Shown piece after piece: positions 16,952 through 26,381 of a stretch of 64,000 nucleotides of DNA (its first letter is position 1; each line of letters starts with the position of its first letter). The DNA is from Clostridium vitabionis (lineage in GTDB: Bacteria; Bacillota; Clostridia; Lachnospirales; Lachnospiraceae). The stretch covers positions 752,394-816,393 of the forward strand of contig NZ_JADKQA010000001.1 of the NCBI RefSeq assembly GCF_015351765.1, given 5' to 3'. The notes below the pieces were generated by a model. That model was given only the letters and a program-made list of their open reading frames with translations. It had not been told where the DNA came from and did not search any database. Both the position numbers and the translations under genes were made by a program.

Positions 16952-17005
16952 CATCGCACCTCCCTTACTGAAGATAGGACTTTCAAAAAAATCCATAACA
17001 ACGAT

Positions 17006-17034
17006 AATATAGCAGAAAGATTTCCCAGATGCAA
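17006..17034 (-). promoter_or_regulatory. rpmB promoter
   Basis: On the minus strand, -35 TTGCAT (17029-17034), 17-bp spacer and -10 TATATT (17006-17011), with a leader of roughly 45 nt to the GGGAGG site. Confidence 0.7.
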
Positions 17035-17145
17035 GGGGAAAATGAAAATATTGTTTCCTTTTCCGGAAAAATAAGGTATACTGGCGGTGTATCCGGGGGA
17101 ACATCCCGCGGATGGAATAGGAATGTACAGAATGGAGGCTTGAGC

Positions 17146-17502
17146 ATGAAAGGACGCATTGACAATAAGTTGGGCATGATCCAGATCGACCCGGAAGTGA
17201 TTGCCATGTACGCCGGCACCACCGCAGTAGAATGCTTCGGCATCGTCGGAATGGCCGCGGTCAGTGTTAAGCAGGGCCTTGTCAGGCTGCTGAAACGGGA
17301 CAGCCTGACCCAGGGCATCAACGTTTCCATTCAGGATAACGAAATCAGCATCGATTTCCATGTGATTGTGTCTTACGGCGTCAGCATTGAAGCCGTGACG
17401 AACAATCTCGTGGAGAACGTCCGCTACAAGGTAGAGGAGCTGACCGGCATGAAGGTCGTCCGCATCACTACCTATGTCGAGGGCGTCAGAGTGATTGATT
17501 AA
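17146..17502 (+). CDS. yloU: Asp23/YloU family envelope stress response protein
   Basis: 118-residue Asp23-family protein. Members are cytosolic, often membrane-associated through a partner, and linked to alkaline or cell envelope stress; precise role unknown. Family features: IDPEVIAMYAGTTAVECFGIVGMA and the terminal VRITTYVEGVRV. Start chosen at the ATG seven bases after GGAGG, giving MKGRIDNKLG. Fourteen bp before fakA and opposite rpmB, the conserved Firmicutes order. A TATACT at 17077-17082 may be its -10, with a poor -35. Confidence 0.92.
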   Translation: MKGRIDNKLGMIQIDPEVIAMYAGTTAVECFGIVGMAAVSVKQGLVRLLKRDSLTQGINVSIQDNEISIDFHVIVSYGVSIEAVTNNLVENVRYKVEELTGMKVVRITTYVEGVRVID

Positions 17503-17515
17503 GGAGGAAAATCCT

Positions 17516-19270
17516 GTGGGAATGAACACCATGGACGCTTCACAGCTCAGAATCGCATTTCTGGCCGGGGCGAGAAATCTAGAGGCAAATAAGGAAAAGA
17601 TCAATGAGCTGAATGTCTTCCCGGTTCCCGACGGAGATACCGGCACCAACATGACGATGACGATCCTCTCAGCAGTGAAGGAGGTCAATAACGCGCCGGA
17701 GGTGACGATGGCTTCCCTGACCAAGGCCATGTCCTCCGGTTCCCTCCGGGGGGCGCGCGGCAATTCCGGCGTCATCCTCTCCCAGCTGCTGCGGGGGTTT
17801 TCCCGGGAGATCCAGCACCTGGACACGGTGGATGTCCCGACACTCGCGAACGCTTTCAGCAGGGCGACCGAGACCGCTTATAAGGCGGTCATGAAGCCGA
17901 AGGAGGGCACGATCCTCACGGTTGCCCGGAGCATGGCGGACAAGGCGGCGGAGATCGCCCTCTCGACGGATGATGTCGAGAGCTTTCTCGAGCAGGTCAT
18001 TGCGGCGGGCGAGGAATCTCTCGCGAACACCCCGGAGCTTCTTCCTGTCCTGAAGGAAGCCGGCGTCGTGGATTCCGGCGGCATGGGCCTCATGACCGTC
18101 CTCAAGGGGGCGCTTAAGGGCCTCCGGGGCGAGGACAGCGGTGAGCCGATCCCCGATGTCTCCCCGATTACCGACCATATGGGACAGGCGGAGCCGGCAC
18201 CCGCAGGCCCGTCCGGTCATGACGCCGCTGCCGAGCATATCTCCACAGCGGACATCCGTTTCGGCTACTGCACCGAATTTATCATCAACCTGAACCGGGA
18301 AGGTTCCTTCGACGGGAAGACGGAGAAGTCTTTCAAGGATTATCTGAAATCAATCGGGGATTCGATCGTCGTGGTCGCCGACGATGACATTGTGAAGGTT
18401 CACGTCCACACCAACGAGCCGGGCAATGCGATCCAGCGAGCCCTGACCTACGGCTATCTCACGAACATGAAGATCGACAACATGCGCGTCGAGCACAACG
18501 AGCGCGTGATCCACGGCGCCCAGGAGATGGCGGCGGCGCAGGCCGCGGAAGATCAGGAAAGGGCAGACGGCCGGGATCAGGATGAAGCTGGGGAAGCCCC
18601 GAGGGAGAGAGTGCCCTACGCCCTGATCGCGGTCTCCGCCGGCGACGGCCTCACGGAGATCTTCAAGGGAATCGGAGCGACCGACGTCATCCAGGGCGGG
18701 CAGACGATGAACCCGAGCACGGAGGACATCCTGAACGCCGCCCAGCGGGCAAATGCGGACACCGTCTACATTTTCCCGAACAACAAGAACATCATCCTCG
18801 CCGCCAACCAGGCGCAGATGATCGCCGATTTCTGCAAGATCGTTGTTGTCCCGACGAAGACCATCCCGCAGGGCATCACCGCGATCATCAACTTCTCCCC
18901 GGATCTCGGCGAGGAGGAAAATCTGGAAGCGATGAAGCGGGAGATCACCCAGGTGAAGAGCGGGGAAATCACCTATGCCGTCCACGACGCCACCATCGAC
19001 GGAAAGTCGATCACGAAGGGAGACATCATGGCGATCGGCGACAGCGGCCTTCTCGCTGTCGGGCATGAGGTCGAGGACACGGCGCTGATGGCTGTCCGCG
19101 CGATGGCGGATGCCGACAGCGAGCTGATTTCCATCTATTCCGGCGCCGATGTTGAGGAGAGCCGCGCCGAGGCGCTCAAAAAGCTGGTTCATGACGAATT
19201 CCCGGACTGCGAGGTTGAGCTGAACCGCGGCGGGCAGCCGGTGTATTACTACATTCTTTCCGTTGAATGA
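17516..19270 (+). CDS. fakA: Fatty acid kinase FakA (YloV, DhaL/DAK2 domain)
   Basis: ATP-dependent kinase that phosphorylates fatty acids bound to FakB (DegV) proteins, feeding exogenous fatty acids to PlsX/PlsY; plsY lies in the same window. 584 residues: N-terminal DhaL domain with Mg-ATP motif NVFPVPDGDTGTNM and SGSLRGARGNSGV, a middle domain, and a C-terminal DegV-like region with the conserved end around FPDCEVELNRGGQPVYYYI. Start GTG at 17516 is favoured because AAGGAGG lies eight bases before it. An Ala/Glu/Asp-rich stretch near residues 340-370 is probably a linker. Confidence 0.94.
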   Translation: MGMNTMDASQLRIAFLAGARNLEANKEKINELNVFPVPDGDTGTNMTMTILSAVKEVNNAPEVTMASLTKAMSSGSLRGARGNSGVILSQLLRGFSREIQHLDTVDVPTLANAFSRATETAYKAVMKPKEGTILTVARSMADKAAEIALSTDDVESFLEQVIAAGEESLANTPELLPVLKEAGVVDSGGMGLMTVLKGALKGLRGEDSGEPIPDVSPITDHMGQAEPAPAGPSGHDAAAEHISTADIRFGYCTEFIINLNREGSFDGKTEKSFKDYLKSIGDSIVVVADDDIVKVHVHTNEPGNAIQRALTYGYLTNMKIDNMRVEHNERVIHGAQEMAAAQAAEDQERADGRDQDEAGEAPRERVPYALIAVSAGDGLTEIFKGIGATDVIQGGQTMNPSTEDILNAAQRANADTVYIFPNNKNIILAANQAQMIADFCKIVVVPTKTIPQGITAIINFSPDLGEEENLEAMKREITQVKSGEITYAVHDATIDGKSITKGDIMAIGDSGLLAVGHEVEDTALMAVRAMADADSELISIYSGADVEESRAEALKKLVHDEFPDCEVELNRGGQPVYYYILSVE

Positions 19271-19283
19271 GCGGAATTTTGCT

Positions 19284-21341
19284 ATGAGAGATTATCCCAT
19301 CACAGAGATCAAGGGGGTCGGCGGGAAAACCGCCGGCCTTTTTCATAAGCTCGGCGTGGACACGGCGGAGGACCTGCTCCGCTTCTACCCGAGGGATTAT
19401 GAGGAGTACCGGCCGGCTGCCCGGGAAATCGGAAGCCTGGTGCCGGACACCGTGAACGCTTATTTTGCAAGGCTTATCAAATCCGCGGATATCGTGAATT
19501 ACGGCAGGTATCCGGTGACGACGCTGACCCTCAGGGATGAAGCCGGAAGCCTGGCCGTCGTCTGGTACAACATGCCCTGGCTGAGGAAAATGCTCCAGGC
19601 AGGGCGGCTCCTTGTCTTCCGGGGGAGAGTTGTCCGGAAGCGGAACCGCCTTACCATGGAGCAGCCGGAGATCTTCACCCCGGAGCAGTATGAGGCGCTC
19701 TCGGGCACATTTCTCCCGATTTACCCCCAGACGAAGGGGCTGGGCAACAAGACGATCCAGAAGGCTGTCCGGGCGGTGCTTGCGGACAAGGAGCTTACGC
19801 GGGAATATCTCCCGGAAAACCTCCGGGAGGCCTACGAACTCGCCGAAATCAATTTTGCCGTGGAGCATATCCATTTTCCGGACAGCCGCGAACAGCTGCT
19901 CTACGCCAGAAAACGACTGGTTTTCGATGAATTTTTCCTCTTCGCGGTGGCGGCAAAATACCTGCGGGGAAAGAAGGAGGATGTGCCTAGCGCCTACCCC
20001 TTCCGGATCGACCCGGAAGGGGCGGCCCTGGCGGAGCGCCTGCCCTACAGGCTCACCGGCGCGCAGAAAAAGGTCCTCGGGGAGATCTATGCCGATCTCT
20101 CCGGTGGCCATGTGATGAAGCGCCTTGTCCAGGGGGATGTCGGCTCCGGCAAGACGGTGGTCGCTTTCCTGGCTCTCCTCCAGGCGTCCCTGAACGGTTT
20201 CCAGGGGGCACTTATGGCGCCGACCGAGGTTCTCGCCGAGCAGCACTACGCGGCGCTCATGGAACTCGCAAAAACCTACGGCCTGCCCGTCCGCCCGGTG
20301 CTTCTCACCGGCGCCCTGAAGGCGAAGGATAAGCGGGAAGCCCAGCGGAAGATCCGGGAGCACGAGGCGGACATCGTCATCGGTACCCATGCCCTGATCC
20401 AGGACAAGGTCGAATTTGACCGGCTTGCCCTCGTCATCACTGACGAGCAGCACCGGTTCGGCGTGGAGCAGCGGACAGCCCTCGAGGAGAAAGGCGGGGA
20501 ACCGCATGTCCTTGTCATGAGCGCGACGCCCATCCCGCGGACACTTGCGGTGATCCTCTACGGCGACCTGGATATCTCCGTGATCGACGAGCTCCCCGCG
20601 GGGCGCCGGCATATCAAAAACGCTGTGGTCGGCCCCGATTACCGCGAGAATGCTTACCGCTTTATTGCCCGCGAGGTGGCCGCCGGACGCCAGGCTTACC
20701 TCATCTGCCCGATGGTGGAGCCGGGAGAGATGCAGGATCTGGAAAATGTCACCGATACCTGCGCCCTCCTCCGGAAGCGCTGGAAGGACGGCGGCCCCAG
20801 GGTCGCCCTTCTCCATGGCAGGATGAAGCCCGGAGAGAAAAATGCCGTCATGGAAAAATTCGCGGCCGGGGAGGCGGATGTGCTCGTGTCGACGACGGTG
20901 GTCGAGGTCGGGATCAACGTGCCCAACGCGACCGTCATGATGATCGAGAACGCCGAGCGGTTCGGCCTTGCCCAGCTCCACCAGCTGCGCGGGCGGGTCG
21001 GACGGGGGGATGCCCAGTCTTACTGCATCCTGGTCAATACCGGGGGAAAAGAAGCGGAAAAGCGCCTGGATATCCTGAAAAATTCCGACGATGGCTTTTT
21101 TATCGCGAATGAGGACCTGCGCCTCCGCGGGCCGGGCGATATTTTCGGCGTGCGGCAGAGCGGGGATCTGGAATTTCAGCTCGCGGACATTTACACGGAC
21201 GCCGCTGTCCTCAAGGATGCCGTCCGGGAGGCGGAGAAGCTCCTCCGGAAGGATCCGGAACTCCGGCGGAAGGAGAATGCGGAGCTCAAAAAACTCCTCG
21301 ACCGGTACCTCCGGAAAAAATATAGCGGGCTCACACTCTGA
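19284..21341 (+). CDS. recG: ATP-dependent DNA helicase RecG
   Basis: Superfamily 2 helicase that regresses stalled forks and processes R-loops and Holliday junctions. 685 residues: N-terminal wedge/OB domain (about 60-160), then helicase lobes with Walker A GDVGSGKTVVA, motif II ITDEQHRFGVEQR, SATPIPRTLA, and motif VI QLRGRVGRG. C-terminal TRG-like region ends the protein. The ATG at 19284 starts 13 bp after the fakA stop; its ribosome binding site is weak, so coupling to fakA is likely. Confidence 0.96.
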   Translation: MRDYPITEIKGVGGKTAGLFHKLGVDTAEDLLRFYPRDYEEYRPAAREIGSLVPDTVNAYFARLIKSADIVNYGRYPVTTLTLRDEAGSLAVVWYNMPWLRKMLQAGRLLVFRGRVVRKRNRLTMEQPEIFTPEQYEALSGTFLPIYPQTKGLGNKTIQKAVRAVLADKELTREYLPENLREAYELAEINFAVEHIHFPDSREQLLYARKRLVFDEFFLFAVAAKYLRGKKEDVPSAYPFRIDPEGAALAERLPYRLTGAQKKVLGEIYADLSGGHVMKRLVQGDVGSGKTVVAFLALLQASLNGFQGALMAPTEVLAEQHYAALMELAKTYGLPVRPVLLTGALKAKDKREAQRKIREHEADIVIGTHALIQDKVEFDRLALVITDEQHRFGVEQRTALEEKGGEPHVLVMSATPIPRTLAVILYGDLDISVIDELPAGRRHIKNAVVGPDYRENAYRFIAREVAAGRQAYLICPMVEPGEMQDLENVTDTCALLRKRWKDGGPRVALLHGRMKPGEKNAVMEKFAAGEADVLVSTTVVEVGINVPNATVMMIENAERFGLAQLHQLRGRVGRGDAQSYCILVNTGGKEAEKRLDILKNSDDGFFIANEDLRLRGPGDIFGVRQSGDLEFQLADIYTDAAVLKDAVREAEKLLRKDPELRRKENAELKKLLDRYLRKKYSGLTL

Positions 21342-21381
21342 ACCCGGGAGGGCTGCCCGCCGGGCTCGCGCCCCGCTCCGC

Positions 21382-21446
21382 GGATAGCCACTCCGCTAAA
21401 CTCGGACTGCGCTTTCGCTTGTCCTCGTTAAGCGGCTGGTTATTCC
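21382..21446. repeat. Imperfect inverted repeat downstream of recG
   Basis: GGATAGCCACTCCGCTAAAC pairs imperfectly with the complement at 21422-21446 (GGTTATTCC end) around a short loop. Probably the recG end hairpin, although no T-run follows. The 233 bp between recG and prs hold nothing else coding that I can see. Confidence 0.45.
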
Positions 21447-21460
21447 TAAGTGCTCTGTGT

Positions 21461-21520
21461 AAAAAACCACCGGGGAGCAGCTGTCCGCTCGAAGGCGGGT
21501 AAGGCTTCAGCCCGGTGGTT
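21461..21520 (-). terminator. prs terminator with long loop
   Basis: AACCACCGGG (21465-21474) and CCCGGTGGTT (21511-21520) are perfect 10-bp arms separated by 36 nt. Read on the minus strand, the second arm ends in a run of six T, as in an intrinsic terminator of prs. The 36-nt loop is larger than usual and itself GC-rich. Confidence 0.65.
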
Positions 21521-21574
21521 GATGAAAAAATCGGTTTTCTTACGTGAAGATGCCGGAGCAATCCGTTTTTCCGG

Positions 21575-22789
21575 TCAGACGAGGGAATTCACATACTGGT
21601 ATCCGTCAGATTCCCTGTTGTACTCGCGGATGATATTCTGGATCCGGGAGGTCGGCACGAGAGCGCGCTCGAGGGATACGTTGTGGTTGAGTGAGTTGAT
21701 GATGGCAGCGATGAATTTGCTCATATCCGCCTCCACGTACCAGTCGCGCTTTAAGAGATCCGGCGTCCGGTAATTCAGGTTCGTGGTGACCACAAAGTCA
21801 AAATAGCCCTTGTTGTAGAAATCGTCAAATTTCTCCAGACCGTCAGTGAAGAGGCCGAAGGTGGTGGCTACGATCACCCGCTTTGCTTTCTTCTCCTTGA
21901 GCTCCCTCGCGGTGTCCAGCATACTCTCGCCGGAGGAGATCATGTCGTCGATGATGATCACGGTCTTGTCCTCAACGGAGCTTCCGAGGAACTCATGGGC
22001 GACAATCGGATTTCTCCCGCCGACCACGCGGGAATAGTCGCGGCGCTTATAGAACATGCCGACATCGACGCCGAGGTTATTGGCCAGGTAGACAGCCCTG
22101 GACATCGCGCCTTCATCCGGGCTGATCACCATCAGGTGATCCTTGTCGATTTTGAGCGTCTTATCCTTGCGGAAAATCGACTGGATGAACTGGTAGGTCG
22201 GCATGAAATTGTCGAGGCCGGTCAGCGGAATCGCGTTCTGCACGCGCGGGTCGTGCGCGTCGAAGGTGATAATGTTGGAAACGCCCATGTTGACCAGCTC
22301 CCGGAGCATCAGCGAGCAGTCCAGCGACTCACGCCCGGCCCTCTTGTGCTGGCGGCCCTCATAGAGGAAGGGCATGATCACATTCACGCGGTGTGCTGTG
22401 GAGACCGTGGCGCCGATGATCCTCTTGAGATCCTGGAAATGGTCGTCCGGAGACATGTGGTTGATGAAGCCGTTCATGCGGTAGGTCAGGCTGTAGTTGG
22501 TCACATCGACCATGACGTAGATGTCATCGCCGCGGATCGACTCGTTGATGACGCCCTTGCCCTCGCCGCTGCCGAATCTCGGGCAGGCGCAGTCCAGAAG
22601 GTAGGACTCCCGGTCATAACCGCGGAAATTCAGATCCTGCTCGCGCTTTTTCAGAACCTCGATATCGTTCTGGCGGAAACGGATGATGTGCTGGTCGACT
22701 TTTTGGGCTAATTCCCGGCAGCTCTCCAGAGCGGCAATTTTGAGCGGTGCGACAGGGAGTGTGTCATTGAACACATAATCTTCAGACAT
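21575..22789 (-). CDS. prs: Ribose-phosphate pyrophosphokinase, long clostridial form
   Basis: Makes PRPP from ribose 5-phosphate and ATP for nucleotide, histidine and tryptophan synthesis. PRPP-binding loop IIIDDMISSGESM, FDAHDPRVQ and SPDEGAMSRA identify the family. At 404 residues it is about 90 longer than the usual 310-320, owing to an N-terminal extension (about residues 1-75) and small insertions. The start MSEDYVFND is chosen because AGGAGG precedes it by nine bases; an upstream in-frame ATG lacks such a site. Confidence 0.92.
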   Translation of the reverse strand: MSEDYVFNDTLPVAPLKIAALESCRELAQKVDQHIIRFRQNDIEVLKKREQDLNFRGYDRESYLLDCACPRFGSGEGKGVINESIRGDDIYVMVDVTNYSLTYRMNGFINHMSPDDHFQDLKRIIGATVSTAHRVNVIMPFLYEGRQHKRAGRESLDCSLMLRELVNMGVSNIITFDAHDPRVQNAIPLTGLDNFMPTYQFIQSIFRKDKTLKIDKDHLMVISPDEGAMSRAVYLANNLGVDVGMFYKRRDYSRVVGGRNPIVAHEFLGSSVEDKTVIIIDDMISSGESMLDTARELKEKKAKRVIVATTFGLFTDGLEKFDDFYNKGYFDFVVTTNLNYRTPDLLKRDWYVEADMSKFIAAIINSLNHNVSLERALVPTSRIQNIIREYNRESDGYQYVNSLV

Positions 22790-22848
22790 GCTGGTGATCC
22801 TCCTGGATGATAAACACATGATGCGGTTGGTTTTTCTTAAGCAGATCC

Positions 22849-22877
22849 ATTATAGCGCCGGAATCCCCGTGAGACAA
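22849..22877 (-). promoter_or_regulatory. prs promoter
   Basis: Minus strand -35 TTGTCT (22872-22877), 17-bp spacer, -10 TATAAT (22849-22854). It faces away from the DUF512 gene promoter, with six bp between the -35 boxes. Confidence 0.75.
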
Positions 22878-22883
22878 CTTTAC

Positions 22884-22912
22884 TTTACAAAATATGCGGG
22901 GGTTGATAGAAT
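22884..22912 (+). promoter_or_regulatory. Promoter of the DUF512 gene, ending nine bases before its ATG
   Basis: -35 TTTACA (22884-22889), 17-bp spacer, -10 TAGAAT (22907-22912). The ATG is at 22922, so a start site at normal distance from the -10 would fall within a few bases of the initiation codon and give a leaderless mRNA. Confidence 0.7.
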
Positions 22913-22921
22913 AATTTTATT

Positions 22922-24331
22922 ATGAAGAAATATAGCGGACATAAAATCAAATCCGTCGATCCCGGTTCCATCGCCGACCAGCTGGAACTTGAGCCCGGGG
23001 ATGTGCTCCTCACCATCAACGGGCAGGAGGTCGAGGATATTTTTGACTATCAGTACAAACTCAACAACGACCGGGTGACCGTGGAGGTTCTCAAAAAGAA
23101 CGGCGAGGACTGGGAGCTCGACATTGAGAATGACTACAGCGACCTCGGCCTCAATTTTGAGAACGGGCTGATGAGCGACTACCGGTCGTGCTCCAATGAC
23201 TGCGTCTTCTGTTTTATCGACCAGATGCCGCCGGGAATGCGGGATACCCTGTATTTCAAGGACGACGACTCGCGCCTGTCCTTTCTTCAGGGAAATTATG
23301 TGACGCTGACCAACATGAGCGATCACGACCTCCAGCGCATCATCACCTTCCATCTGGCCCCGATCAATATCTCCGTGCACACCACGAATCCGGAGCTCCG
23401 GTGCCGTATGCTCCATAACCGTTTTGCCGGGGAGGCGTTAAAAAAGATCGACACCCTGTACGAGGCCGATACCCCGATGAACGGGCAGATCGTGCTCTGC
23501 CCGGGAATCAATGACGGCGAGGAGCTGGAGCGGACAATCCGGGATCTCACCAAATACGTCCCTGTGATGCAGAGCCTCTCCGTTGTGCCGGTCGGTGTCA
23601 CAAAGTTCCGGAACGGTCTTTACCCGCTCCGGTGCCTTACGCCGGAGGAGGCAGGGAGGACGATCGACCAGATTGAGCGGTGGCAGAAGAAGATCTACGC
23701 GGAGCATGGGATCCATTTTGTCCAGGCGAGCGATGAGTTCTACCTCCTGGCCGGACGCCCGCTTCCCGAGGCAGAGCGCTACGACGGCTATATCCAGCTG
23801 GAAAATGGTGTCGGCATGCTCCGGCTCCAGCATGAGGAGGCGGCCTCCGCCCTGGAACCGCTCCGGGATGACGGGAAGAAGGAGAAGGTGACCATCGCCA
23901 CCGGCCTCCTCGCTGCTCCCTATATCGAGAAGATCGCGAAGGCCGTCATGGCGCGCTTCCCCGGAAGGGAGATCCGGGTCATCCCGGTGAAAAACCGCTA
24001 TTTCGGCAGCCAGATTACCGTGTCCGGGCTCCTTACCGGGCAGGACATCCGGGACGCGCTGCTTTCCCTGGACCTCGGAAACCGGCTGCTTCTCCCGTGC
24101 TCGATGTTCCGCAGCGGAGAGGAGGTCTTTCTCGACGACATGACGAGAACGGAGCTCTCAGATGCCCTCGGCGTCCGTGTGGACATTGTCCCTGAGGGCG
24201 GAGACAGCCTTGTCGAGGCGATGCTTTCCCCGGTCAGGAAAAACCTTCCGGGGGAGAATCCCTACGAGCCGGAGGACGGCGGGGTGCCGGAACCCGGGGA
24301 GAACACAGGCCGCCGGAATCCGGCGGAATAA
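22922..24331 (+). CDS. DUF512 radical SAM protein with PDZ-like N-terminus
   Basis: 469 residues: PDZ-like module (about 5-65, SVDPGSIADQLELEPGD), radical SAM segment with CSNDCVFC (cysteines 90, 94, 97) followed by FIDQMPPGMRDTLYFKDDD, and a C-terminal DUF512 domain. The family is widespread in Clostridia, usually beside der as here; its substrate is not established. No Shine-Dalgarno sequence is seen before the ATG, which directly follows the promoter -10. The last 25 residues are a Glu/Pro/Gly-rich tail. Confidence 0.9.
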   Translation: MKKYSGHKIKSVDPGSIADQLELEPGDVLLTINGQEVEDIFDYQYKLNNDRVTVEVLKKNGEDWELDIENDYSDLGLNFENGLMSDYRSCSNDCVFCFIDQMPPGMRDTLYFKDDDSRLSFLQGNYVTLTNMSDHDLQRIITFHLAPINISVHTTNPELRCRMLHNRFAGEALKKIDTLYEADTPMNGQIVLCPGINDGEELERTIRDLTKYVPVMQSLSVVPVGVTKFRNGLYPLRCLTPEEAGRTIDQIERWQKKIYAEHGIHFVQASDEFYLLAGRPLPEAERYDGYIQLENGVGMLRLQHEEAASALEPLRDDGKKEKVTIATGLLAAPYIEKIAKAVMARFPGREIRVIPVKNRYFGSQITVSGLLTGQDIRDALLSLDLGNRLLLPCSMFRSGEEVFLDDMTRTELSDALGVRVDIVPEGGDSLVEAMLSPVRKNLPGENPYEPEDGGVPEPGENTGRRNPAE

Positions 24332-24358
24332 CCAATTGAGAAAGTGAGGCAATCCTTT

Positions 24359-25696
24359 ATGAGCGGAAGAAAACCCGTGGTCGCCATCGTCGGCAGGCCG
24401 AATGTTGGAAAATCCACTCTGTTCAACGTCCTGGCGGGGGACCGGATCTCCATTGTCCAGGATACCCCCGGAGTTACCCGGGATCGCATTTACGCGGACT
24501 GCACATGGCTTAACCGCGCATTTACCCTGATCGACACCGGCGGCATCGAGCCGGATTCCAAGGATATCATCCTGTCCCAGATGAGGGAGCAGGCACAGAT
24601 CGCGATCGACACCGCCGACGTGATTATCTTCCTGACCGATGTGCGCCAGGGGCTTTCCGACGCGGACGCCAAGGTTGCGGACATGCTCCGGAAATCGCGC
24701 AAGCCGGTTGTGCTTGCGGTCAATAAGGTCGACAATTTCCAGAAGTTCGGCAATGACATCTATGAATTTTACAACCTCGGCATCGGTGACCCGGTCGGCA
24801 TCTCCGCGGCGTCCCGTCTCGGGCTCGGCGACCTCCTGGATGAGGTTGTCCGACATTTCCCGGAGAGCACCGGTGAGGAGGAGGATGATGACCGCCTCCG
24901 CATCGCCATCGTCGGGAAGCCGAATGTCGGCAAATCCTCCCTCATCAACAAGCTTCTCGGCGAGGACCGGCTGATCGTCTCCGACATCGCCGGAACCACA
25001 AGAGACGCGGTCGACACCCTGGTCCGGCATAACGGCCAGGAGTATATCTTTATCGATACCGCCGGCCTCCGCCGGAAAGCCCAGGTGAAGGAGGAGATCG
25101 AGCGCTACTCGGTCATCCGCAGCGTGACCGCTGTCGAGCGGGCGGATATCGCGGTTCTCGTCATCGATGCCACGGAGGGCGTCACCGAGCAGGACGCGAA
25201 GATCGCCGGCATCGCGCACGAGCGGGGCAAGGGCATCATCGTGGCCGTCAACAAGTGGGATGCCATCGTCAAGAATGACAAGACCATTTACCAGTTCCGC
25301 GACAAGATCCGCCAGACGCTCTCCTTCATGCCCTACGCGGAATACCTGTTTATCTCGGCAAAAACCGGCCTCCGCCTGGAAAAGCTCTTCTCCGAGATCG
25401 ACCTGGTGCACCAGAGCCAGACGCTCCGGGTGAAGACCGGCGTGCTGAACGAGATCCTGGCGGACGCCGTGGCGATGAACCAGCCGCCGTCGGACAAGGG
25501 CAAGAGGCTCAAGATCTATTACATGACGCAGGTCGCGGTGAAACCGCCGTCGTTTGTCGTTTTCGTCAATGACAAAAAGCTGATGCATTTTTCCTATGTG
25601 CGCTATCTGGAAAATCAGCTCCGCGACGCCTTCGGTTTCTCGGGAACGTCGTTAAAGTTCATGATCCGGGAGAAAAAGGAAAAGGACATGGCCTGA
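24359..25696 (+). CDS. der: Ribosome biogenesis GTPase Der (EngA)
   Basis: Tandem-GTPase needed for 50S assembly. 445 residues with two G domains: GRPNVGKST with [10 protein letters not shown], and GKPNVGKSS with [10 protein letters not shown], then a C-terminal KH-like domain. NKVDNF and NKWDAI supply the two G4 motifs. Start taken at the ATG giving [12 protein letters not shown]; a GTG five codons earlier is possible but has no better site. Followed by plsY and gpsA, a conserved Firmicutes order. Confidence 0.97.
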   Translation: MSGRKPVVAIVGRPNVGKSTLFNVLAGDRISIVQDTPGVTRDRIYADCTWLNRAFTLIDTGGIEPDSKDIILSQMREQAQIAIDTADVIIFLTDVRQGLSDADAKVADMLRKSRKPVVLAVNKVDNFQKFGNDIYEFYNLGIGDPVGISAASRLGLGDLLDEVVRHFPESTGEEEDDDRLRIAIVGKPNVGKSSLINKLLGEDRLIVSDIAGTTRDAVDTLVRHNGQEYIFIDTAGLRRKAQVKEEIERYSVIRSVTAVERADIAVLVIDATEGVTEQDAKIAGIAHERGKGIIVAVNKWDAIVKNDKTIYQFRDKIRQTLSFMPYAEYLFISAKTGLRLEKLFSEIDLVHQSQTLRVKTGVLNEILADAVAMNQPPSDKGKRLKIYYMTQVAVKPPSFVVFVNDKKLMHFSYVRYLENQLRDAFGFSGTSLKFMIREKKEKDMA

Positions 25697-25727
25697 ACCG
25701 GCCTGCCCTGATACTAAGGAGAGACCT

Positions 25728-26363
25728 ATGGAGCGATTGATCAGCCTTCTGATCGGATACTGTTTCGGGATGTTTCAGACCGGATACATCTATGGCAGGG
25801 TGACACGGCACAGCGATATCCGCGACTACGGGAGCCACAACGCCGGCTCGACAAATATTCTCCGGACCTGGGGACCCGGAGCGGCGCTCATCGTTTTTCT
25901 CGGGGACGCCTTCAAGGCGATCTTCGCGATGACCCTTGTCCGGGTGGTCTTCCGGGAGAGTGCGGACGCCGATCTCTGGGCGATGTACGCGGCGCTCGGC
26001 GTCGCCCTCGGGCATGACTATCCCTTCTATTTAAAATTTCGCGGCGGCAAGGGGATCGCGGCGATGGCAGGCGTCATGACCGCCATGGATATCCGGATTT
26101 CCCTCGTCTGCCTGGTGATCTTTTCCGGAACGGTCTTCCTCACGAGATACGTCTCCCTGGGTTCAATCCTGATTTCCCTCACGTTCTTCCTGATGAACGC
26201 GGCATTCTGCCTTGCCGGATATTATACGGTTGCCCCGGCGGGCAGGACGGAGTTCGTGATCATCACACTGGTGATCGTGCTTCTCGCGATCGGGCGGCAC
26301 CACGCGAACATCCGCCGTCTTCTCACCGGCACGGAGAACCGGATCAGCATTCCGAAAAAATAA
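25728..26363 (+). CDS. plsY: Glycerol-3-phosphate acyltransferase PlsY
   Basis: Integral membrane enzyme that transfers an acyl group from acyl-phosphate to glycerol 3-phosphate to form lysophosphatidate, the first step of phospholipid synthesis. 211 residues, several membrane helices. Motif 1 GSHNAGSTNILRTWG, the acyl-phosphate pocket GHDYPFYLKFRGGKGIA and HHANIRRLLTGTENR are intact. AGGAGAG site upstream. The next gene supplies its substrate. Confidence 0.96.
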   Translation: MERLISLLIGYCFGMFQTGYIYGRVTRHSDIRDYGSHNAGSTNILRTWGPGAALIVFLGDAFKAIFAMTLVRVVFRESADADLWAMYAALGVALGHDYPFYLKFRGGKGIAAMAGVMTAMDIRISLVCLVIFSGTVFLTRYVSLGSILISLTFFLMNAAFCLAGYYTVAPAGRTEFVIITLVIVLLAIGRHHANIRRLLTGTENRISIPKK

Positions 26364-26381
26364 TCAGGAAGGAGAGAATTC

